Positions 55,948-64,000 of a DNA stretch of 64,000 bases are shown piece by piece. A program made the translations under genes and the position numbers. Source of the stretch: Chrysogorgia sp. JL179-B06 (Eukaryota > Cnidaria > Anthozoa > Scleralcyonacea > Chrysogorgiidae); NCBI GenBank assembly GCA_035772405.1, contig JAYKKM010000348.1:4687501-4751500 (forward strand). Reading direction: 5' to 3'. How positions within the stretch are numbered: position 1 is the stretch's first letter; every line of letters begins with the position of its first letter. The notes below the pieces were generated by a model. That model did not search any database. It was given only the letters and a program-made list of their open reading frames with translations, and was not told the DNA's origin.

Positions 55948-57715
55948 AGTGTGCTTACTGGCATGCTCCGACGTCCCAGCTATTTGCCGTCGTCAGCACA
56001 TCTATTTGTCGTGCTCAATTACGCGCCTGGATACGTATCCTCCTTATATCGAATACTTCCAACATGCATGGTAAACATACCCCTATCTAAAATCTGTTTG
56101 GGCTTATTTCAACCGTTGGCCTAGGTCTGGATTTATGTCAGTGTAAACAGTAAACACTTTCGCCGCCCAGACTGGTGCTAGGCTTGTAGAGTAAACACGG
56201 TGAAAACTGGGACACGGATATCAATTAATAAAGTCAAACTATAGTGAATTGAATTTTACGCCTGAAACAATATATATGAATATTGAACTTTGTTTTGTCT
56301 TTTTCTTTTTCAACATTTCAACATTTTTCACTTCTGATTATTAACATTGAAAATTCGATCGTAAACACTAAACAGGCTTACGCACGTGATAGGATGCAAT
56401 TTCTTTTCATGTTAATTACATCGTACAATTATAATCTCCGACGTCATTCTCATTTAACACTTCAAGTATGTTCTACAGGCTAGACGCGTACGTGCAAGAT
56501 GACGTTAACCAGAAGATTCAGTTTTTATACATAAAAATAGGTTCGCACTGCATACAGGTGTTGCCGCCGCGACATTTGGCTAACAGCGATTGAAGATAAA
56601 AAGACAACCTTCATACATAGGCTGATAAGGCAACTATATAGTATACCAAGTCAAAAGACAACCCTATACACAGGCAGCTATTGTACCAAGTAAAGACAAC
56701 CCTATTTATATATACCAAGTTAGTCTATAGCACTAAGTTACGACAGAAAAACGACGATTTACAATTCCAAACAAAGAATCATTCATCAGAGTGAAAGCCA
56801 CACAATGCTTAATATATGCAAATAAATAATACTAGCGTTTGAATCGTTAAAACCGGTAGTTTCCCACAAGGGAAAACAACATTGGCATCTGTTCACAGGT
56901 AAATGGAATCTTGTCCGTAATTATATTATAAGGTTTAAAAATAATTTTGATCTCTGTGGCACTCTTTCTGAAAACCCACACAGCATTTTCGCGGCCACTT
57001 TAATATTTAACGAGGAAACTTTTGAGAAAACCAAAGAAAGAACCAATTTCCGCTACGACCACTTTAGACAGAAACTTCTTTGCGATCAAAGAATGAACTA
57101 TTAGTATTACCAAGAACTAACACTTCTGCCGTAATTCTATAATATATTCATCATCAAAGTAAACTGCCTTGTAACAACGAATGGATTATTTATAGAGCCA
57201 GAAGATAATAATTGTGTCTGTGGTGATATCCGGTGATAAGTATAATATATCAAGCAACGAACTCGCTCATCTGAAGACTATTTTAGAAACGGCTTTGAGA
57301 ACATTCACAACTGCGCGATTTTTAAAAATTTTATTTTTCTGACAAACACATTACTTACACAACCGATATAATATTATTTCATTGCGATAATACACTATAC
57401 ATAATATATTACTCTGCTCCGTCTATGTTCAAAATTATGCAACTCATGTTCTATACATTTTTAAACGTCCGGTTATTTTGGGCTCATTTCATATTCAAAT
57501 ATAGCACTCGTATTGGGGCACGAGCTTGTCGTGGTTAGGAACTGGCGTATTGTGTATTCAGCCTCGTCATGTCAAAAATCTGCGTCAGCTAAATTCGAGA
57601 GCTCCGTTGGTTTGACAAACGAGTTAATGAATTTTTGGCAGTTCAGATTTTTCGTCAGAGCTTGCCAAGGCTGGCGATGTATTCGAGTTTATGTTACAAA
57701 ACAGGTCTCGTCTTG
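55948..57715. other. Unassigned stretch downstream of the BCL-2 gene
   Basis: It contains the 3' UTR of the minus-strand BCL-2 gene at its right end. The short tandem words ACCAAGT...AAGACAACCC repeat near 56640-56720. No other gene recognised. Confidence 0.45.
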
Positions 57716-59119
57716 TTATCGGGCAAAAACCAATGCTGCCCCGGCTGCTCCTGCTACTAAACCAATTACAACGTTTCCCCACCACATTTCCTTGTCCGCC
57801 CGTTTCTCCTTGAAATACTCGTTGAATTCGTCCTGAATTAAAATAAAAACACACATTTTAGCCAAAAAAACACAGGAAAAAATCCGACACGGTCGAAATG
57901 CGACACCACAAAAATAAATTTGAAAATATGTCAACAGGAAATTCCAAGGATCGTTAGGCAGGTTGGGGTCGTGTGAACCTCATATTGGGCATGTTTTTCT
58001 GTGCATCGAACATCGCAGATCAGTATGGGCATAGTGGTAAGTGTCAAGGAATAAAGAAAGGCATCCTAATAAAGAAATTACTGTGCAACGGCGACGATTT
58101 TGCGAACTCGCTTACTTGAAAAACACTGTCTCACATTTATGCAAATTGAATCATGTTGACGCAAATAGCGCATTGCACCGTAACGTCAACATGCAGTGGG
58201 AGGAAGGTTTGAATTAGAACCGACAGAAGATTAACATGTTGATAGCATCCGATAGCGCAGAAAATATGCTTTTCTTTATTCCCACGTATTAGTCTTCGTG
58301 TAAAAAGTGAGGCGAGGTGCACGTATCGGTTGTAGTAAACCATTAATTATTTAAGGCACTTTACTGGTGGCCGACTGAATGAGTTCCAATCTCATTCTGT
58401 ATTCATGATTAATGCAAATAGCTCGGTTCTCATCAGTATGAGAGAAGTGATTCGTGGCTTCCAAACCCACACATTGTTGATCAAAGACAAGACATCTAAA
58501 TTTTTAATAATGGTAGAGTCGAAAAAGAACGAAAGAGTAATCCTACTACAATACGGCGAAACCGAAATAATCCTTAAGAAAATATCAATGTTGATGTATT
58601 GTACGTGGATAGCTTTTAAATGTAGTAGACCCGACTGTTTTAGTTAATCGGCGCTTGGTGCACCCGTACATGTAAGTTACATAATCTAGAAGAGAAGCAA
58701 CTAGATATACATACCCATCCACCGTTCTGTGCTATCCATCCAGACAGGTTGCTTTTCACAAAGGAACTAAGCCAGCACGCGACATTTTCAGACTCCGTCT
58801 TCATGTTATTTCTTTGACAAAGGAGAGCCATCTGGCCAGCAAAAGTGTACAACACCGCTACTCTTCCCCAGTTGACTATCTGATCTGTGAACATTTCTTT
58901 CGCTATTCTCAAAAAGATTGTCTCGTTGGTTTGAACAGAATGAACAGCCTTTAGCATGTTACTAAATAGTTCCCCGTGTTGGCGCTCTAGATCAGTAGCG
59001 AGTCGTCGAAGAGTTTTCGCCGTCAAATTACTTTCTACTTCGGTGTTCTTGCCCAGCTTAAATCGAATGAAGTCCTTCGCGAGTTCCTCCGTTCTTTCGT
59101 CAACCTTGCTGCAGGCCAT
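57716..59119 (-). CDS. Multidomain BCL-2 family protein, two exons, 173 residues
   Basis: E1 58715-59119 (ATG at 59119) encodes residues 1-135 and E2 57716-57832 encodes 136-173; intron 882 bp, GT-AG, phase 0. BH1 is NWGRVAVLYTFAGQMAL (83-99). BH2 is WIAQNGGW|DEF, with the intron directly after the last Trp, a site that I recall as conserved in animal BCL-2 genes. A BH4-like helix (TEELAKDFIRFKL) lies at 10-22. The BH3 region TLRRLATDLERQ (36-47) has Ala-Thr where GD is usual. A hydrophobic tail (about 155-171) ending in Arg should anchor it to mitochondria or ER. BCL-2 proteins control mitochondrial apoptosis; pro-survival versus BAK-like role cannot be decided, though the BH4-like start and weak BH3 lean pro-survival. 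Confidence 0.92.
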
Positions 59120-59231
59120 ATCTTCAAAAGAACTCTTTCTTTTACTTTAAACTAAAACAAGTGTCGTTTGATTTCACAATCACTCTATTTCGTAAGACGC
59201 CGTGCACAACTGGCCGAACCAGTATGCATAG

Positions 59232-59285
59232 GTCATATATATAGTTCACAAGAGCTGGGCGTACGTTGGCTCTGATTGGCCAATG
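59232..59285 (-). promoter_or_regulatory. Candidate core promoter of the BCL-2 gene (TATA and CCAAT)
   Basis: On the minus strand CTATATATATGA (59233-59244) is a TATA-like box about 115-125 bp before the ATG. ATTGGCCAATC (59274-59284), a symmetrical CCAAT box, lies about 40 bp further upstream, the usual order and spacing. Confidence 0.5.
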
Positions 59286-59369
59286 TAGGTCGTTGCTACA
59301 TGCAAATATGTATTACGTAAATGTCAACATGCTAGAAACAATTATGGTTGAAAGCAATTCTAGAAGTAA

Positions 59370-59432
59370 CTGAAAGCAAGTGAAAGGCTGAAAGCAAGTG
59401 AAAGGCTGAAAGCAAGTGAAAGGCTGAAAGCA
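59370..59432. repeat. 18-bp tandem repeat, three units
   Basis: AGCAAGTGAAAGGCTGAA is repeated three times, giving LLSAFH repeats in a minus-strand frame. Confidence 0.85.
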
Positions 59433-62029
59433 GTCTCGCAGACGTGATCATTTCATTTTTATGAAAATCGCAAAATGTAACAATCCAAATGAAAATTGTA
59501 ACAATTGAAAAGATCGGTGTAAGATTGACCAATCGGCAACTTGTGTTTGTAGCACAAAGTCCATACCAGATCGCGAGGTTATTATGCGACTCGAAAGTGG
59601 AATCAAAACTAAATTGTTTTGAAAACAATCTGCTACAGTATTCCGGTTTTACTCGAGGTTGTAATTTTCGCTTCTCATGTGATGACCAAAACATGGAATG
59701 AGAGAAACATTCGCTTTTGTTCCAAATTTCAGACCTAACAGCGCTGGACAAGGATTTTAAGACAAGGATTATCGAGGCTGCATGGACTGCAAATTAGATG
59801 GGTGGATAAGATGATTTCGCTTCGCAGACTATTTTGGAAGCATACATTCCTTCTAATTGACATATACTCACAATTTTCTACGTTTTGGTTCAAAATTCGT
59901 GTCGAAGTGCATGGGTAAAGTTTCGAGTAACTGTTGACAACTGATAGGACGCGACAACGTGTCATCAGTCCCCCGATTTCCTCGTGGGTGTTCGTCTGTT
60001 CGACATTCGCTAGTTGGTATTAGAGACAACTTCAAATAAGAGGGAAATACGTTCATTGACACAGCACTCAGCACTGTGTCGGCAGTTCAATTTGTGGTTG
60101 TACTGCGAGATAATTAATAAAACATCAGCCAGCCGCGCAGGCGGAAGTCTTTCGTTTTGCATATCGTCTTTCTCTGTAACACAAAGGTTTTTCACTGGCT
60201 TGGGATGCTTTAGAGTTTCTAGATTCTTTAAACGCTGAATTTTTTTAAATATATGTTGCATTTCATGCGCTGCAACCACAATTTGAGTACAATTTCGAAC
60301 TGCTCCCCTGCAATTTGTATATAAAATTAAAAAGAGAAATGAGAGAATTACCCTATGTCGTAAAATACTTAGTGTGCTCTCGTATTACCGTTGACGACGC
60401 GGTTTCGGACGATATTTAGTGCAACATTGTACGTCCGCTGACAAGCTCACGAAACAATGACTTCAAGTCGAGGTTGGAGGTAGTTACTGGTATGGGACTT
60501 CGAACGTTGTGGCCAGATGGGGTAGAGCACTAGAGCTACCAGTTTAACACCAAGCAAAAATTGCTCGATATCGCTTAACATTGAAAAGGGAAAAAACAAG
60601 ACCTGATATCGAGATTCGCTGACTTAGCAACTGTACATGTCACACTACAAAGCATTGTCATAACCTTCGCTCTGCCATTAATGTCAAAATTTAGGCAGAA
60701 CAAGGACAAACGACGTTTTGCTCGAATCTCAAGTTACAATTATTACAATTACGATATATTTCGCTTCGTTTTTAGCTAAATTTGCCCGAATTTATGTCTG
60801 TAATTCACAACTGGGAAGCCAAGCATGATGAAATCGTCTTTTTTTAACTATTTCTCCTAAGGCTATAAGGTCTTGATTGCAGTGCATACGCCACTTTCGA
60901 TCTCATGCATATACCACTCTCGATCTGAATTTTTGCGCAGATTAAAACTACAATGGTCAATGGAAAGTTAGGATTTGTTTTTGTCTGGGCTTTAAGCAGT
61001 TTGGGAGGGCAATTATTCTGGGTAATCCAGATCACATCATCCAAATCCGTCGTCTCATCATCATTCAGTATTCCCGACAGCTGGAAAATTACTTGATTAG
61101 GAAAATCCTACAATACTAGTTTCTTACTGTGCTAATGGCAGAGTCAGGCAGACAATACAAAATTGATAACTAATTTGGATTGCTTCCAGAAATAGATTGT
61201 AACCAGGCATCGTCACATGGGCTCATATGCGATCCAAGCATACCACATAATATTACTAAGATCGTCGACACATATAGATAACAAAGTCAGCAATCGGGTC
61301 TTGCTGTTGGCCTGAAGTCTGTCTATAGACGTATAGAGGATGAAGGACTTTCAAATGTGAATCCTGTATCATTTACGTTTCGATGAGAATTACGATTCGA
61401 TTCTAGTCGAGCTGAAACGGCTTTCTGTGCATGTGCACTTAAGCTAGTTCACACGACTTTCAATTACCATTCTTGAGCTTTCGACCCATTTATGTCGTCG
61501 AGTAGTATATCATGAGCAAGTAACAATATTCATACTTGTTATGGCTGCGCATATATATATATATATACATATATAATATGAACATCTTATAAATATATGA
61601 TACGAAATGTTCATACTGTGGAGGCAGCAGTGTTAAAATGCGAGTCAAAAATCCTAGTAAGAGGATGGTGTAAGAAATAGTAAATGGGACAGGACAGAGT
61701 GAAATGAAAAGTGAGATTTGCATTCCACACATTCCACAAATCGTCTTAAAGCAACTATAAGGAAATAGAAAGCTGGCCGCAGAGTGGAAAGTATTTCAGG
61801 ATCGTAACATGATTCCAAGATTAATATCTGTAGTCGTTGACCTCCTTCACTGCAAACCGCTCAAAGTCTGCTATATATAGTCAGCAGAAGGCATAAAACA
61901 TATAACGAAAGAAAATCATGTTGAGAATTCAAAATGTGAGTCAAAACAAGACAACGAGATAAATCATAAATGGTAAATAACTCGACTTTATTCAAAGTCA
62001 TCGTCATTGCAGACGCATGTAAACTATAA
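59433..62029. other. Region upstream of the BCL-2 gene, no confirmed gene
   Basis: Two minus-strand open frames (59868-60074 ending with a GTGAGT donor, and 59332-59751 after a TTAG acceptor) join in phase but match no family I know. A TA microsatellite lies at 61548-61575. Otherwise nothing recognised. Confidence 0.45.
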
Positions 62030-62125
62030 AAGAGTAAAGTGCTGCGTCGTCTTCTGATGAAGGGCTCCCCGGGCTTCCGTTCCAAAAATCTCCGCAGTTC
62101 ACCATGACCTTTTTGCTTTGCTGTA
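62030..62125. repeat. Penelope-type tail repeat fragment
   Basis: TCTTCTGATGAAGGGCTCCC, ATCTCCGCAGTTCACCATGA and CTTTTTGCTTTGCTGT follow the order of the 8860-9020 copy, with part of the core replaced. Confidence 0.6.
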
Positions 62126-62689
62126 AACTGTAAAGACGTATATAAATAACAAAGTCTGACGAAGATTTATAATAATAAAGTGGATGATATTGCAATTTAT
62201 CTTGTTGTCTAATTGTTTTGACTCATATGTTGAGATTTCAAGATGTTTTTCTTCGGTTTTACTTTATGTTTTCGTCGTAAAGTATTTCAAAGTCATTCTT
62301 GAAATACTTTAAGGCATGATTCAAGGATAAATATATATATATTTGTTGTTGATCGTACAGCTGTAGCATAAACAAACTCTCAAACAAAGACAAGGTTTTG
62401 GTACCGTACTGATGAATGCCAATTAGTTTATCAGACTTGTCTGTGCCCTAGTAAAGGCGATATTGATAGGACGTCATTTTAACTGCACCTTCTCGAGAGT
62501 CGAGGGTCTTACTCTATATTCCGGTCCGTTTCAAACGTCGAACTTCTCATGTACCCCGCGAATATAAATTTAAATAAATTGACGAGCGGATTTTGTTAAT
62601 AATTAAATTAAGGAGCAGAGGCCGGCGCCTAAGACATTTTGGATTCCTATCACACACACACGTGAAACCATAGGGTAATTAATACTCGT

Positions 62690-62990
62690 CAAATATCTAA
62701 AAAGGTTGGTATATACTGCCGAAATAACGTGTAAGTTGTCGAACGCCCCCGAGGGGCAACTTCACGTTTTTGTACGGTTTTCTCCCCACTTTTACGCAGT
62801 TCATTCTATGACGAAGGGCCTTCGCCGCTCGAAACAAGACAACTTACACACTATTTTGGCAGTACACCAACCTTTTTAGATACTACACTCAGCACAACAC
62901 GTTTTATAACTCATTTGGGTTTATACTCGGTTAGACTTCCTACAGACTATTTGGCAGTACATCAACCTTTTAGAATTCTTTATTTGTATT
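62690..62990. repeat. Penelope-type palindromic tail repeats
   Basis: CAAATATCTAAAAAGGTTGG (62690) faces CCAACCTTTTTAGATAC (62868) around a centre with TATGACGAAGGGCCTTCGCC. A further tail piece with AGTACATCAACCTTTTAGAA follows at 62957. Confidence 0.75.
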
Positions 62991-64000
62991 TCAATATGAT
63001 ATTGATCAATGTATTTACCATCATGCACATGGGAACAAAAGGAAAGAACAATCAGTTGGGAAAACGAAGTAAAGGAAACGACGACGCATGAGCGTTTCCC
63101 TGAATGGTATGACCACAGCGTAGAGGATATTAAATAACATTGTCTGATTTCCGCGGTTTGTCTAGTATAGGCGCGAGGAGTACGTTCCAAGTCAAGGGCC
63201 CACCCATGTAGAGGTTACAAGGGAGCAGGAGATGATGTAGGATGGTATTTAAGTATGTGAGAAATTATTTTGTGAGAAATTATTGAAGATAGATGACAGG
63301 GGATAGATGGAAGCACGGAAGGAACCAATGATGTAAGGCCCATATTAGAGTACTGACGACGAGAAGATTTTGGATTAATCAGTCATAAGCCTGATATGGC
63401 GGGTGGGAATTACCCTGTAGTTTCACTTCCGTCTCATAACTATTTGTTTAGCGCACTCTCTTCAATGGTGGCCGATTTCAAGTGCAGTCGAAATTAGTGC
63501 TTCTAAATAAAAATCCGTAATTGTTATGCCTAAAAATATCTTTTCGTGTAGTTATAGAAGATCCGAAGTAGCCGTCCCTTCGAAACTAACGAGTAACGGT
63601 ATTATGTAACGGTTTTTGTTTAACACACATATACTACCATACTTGAATACAGGACTTGAATACATGGTTAACTTGTTGAGGAAGTTTTTCGAGTGTTGCA
63701 AGTTATATTTTTAAGACCTAACTAGGACAGGTTACAAACATTAGTTTGCAACTCCAAAGCCTTCCGGTTGCATGGAATTTCACTCTGCATGGTAATTATA
63801 GGTAATTACAAACGCTCTAATGACTTGCCTAACTTTCGAACGTATAGTCGAAAGTGCTTCTCGGAAAACCCCTAATTTCTAAAAAAATGTCTTTGGTAGT
63901 ATAAGAAGATTCTAAAAATATTTAGTATTTTCATCAATTATTATAGTGATCATTTATATATATGTTAACTTCGCCGGAAATTTGAATCCGACACGCCAGT
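62991..64000. other. Right edge of the window, nothing recognised
   Basis: About 1 kb with no supported gene, RNA or repeat. Confidence 0.45.

Overview
This is eukaryotic genomic DNA from an animal. It is AT-rich, with GT-AG introns of about 0.1 to 6 kb and a very high load of small transposons and satellites. The gene set (a RAS-GRF exchange factor, a SERF protein, a ZIP zinc transporter, an ARB2A/FAM172A hydrolase-fold protein, an ERK3/4-type atypical MAP kinase and a multidomain BCL-2 protein) is metazoan. A PHD/Ulp1 relic inside a terminal-inverted-repeat element, Harbinger, hAT, piggyBac-like and Penelope-like remnants, and tRNA- and 5S-derived SINEs suggest an early-branching animal. 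My best guess is an anthozoan cnidarian; that is inference, and a sponge or other invertebrate is not excluded.

Layout. 98-10750 (minus): 5' half of a RASGRF gene (PH, coiled coil, IQ, start of the DH domain), running off the left edge. 10751-17288: intergenic, with a Harbinger-type MITE inside a tRNA-derived SINE, a Ulp1/PHD relic in a TIR element and LINE fragments. 17289-22732 (minus): three-exon SERF gene. 23039-24130 (plus): single-exon ZIP transporter, divergent from SERF across about 300 bp. 25043-37036 (minus): eleven-exon ARB2A gene; one intron holds a 4.75 kb palindromic element made of inverted satellite arms around Harbinger relics. 42820-48730 (plus): two-exon ERK3/4-like kinase with a tail of about 960 residues. 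57716-59119 (minus): two-exon BCL-2 family gene. The remaining sequence is repeats and unassigned DNA.

Most exon boundaries were worked out by eye from splice signals, reading-frame phase and remembered family sequences. The phases agree at every junction, which is strong internal support, but no database search was run. The genes are unrelated housekeeping and signalling genes; I see no operon-like system. The most unusual material is the nested and palindromic mobile DNA, the hairpin-forming Penelope-type repeats with a hammerhead-like core, and the long tails on the kinase and the ARB2A protein.
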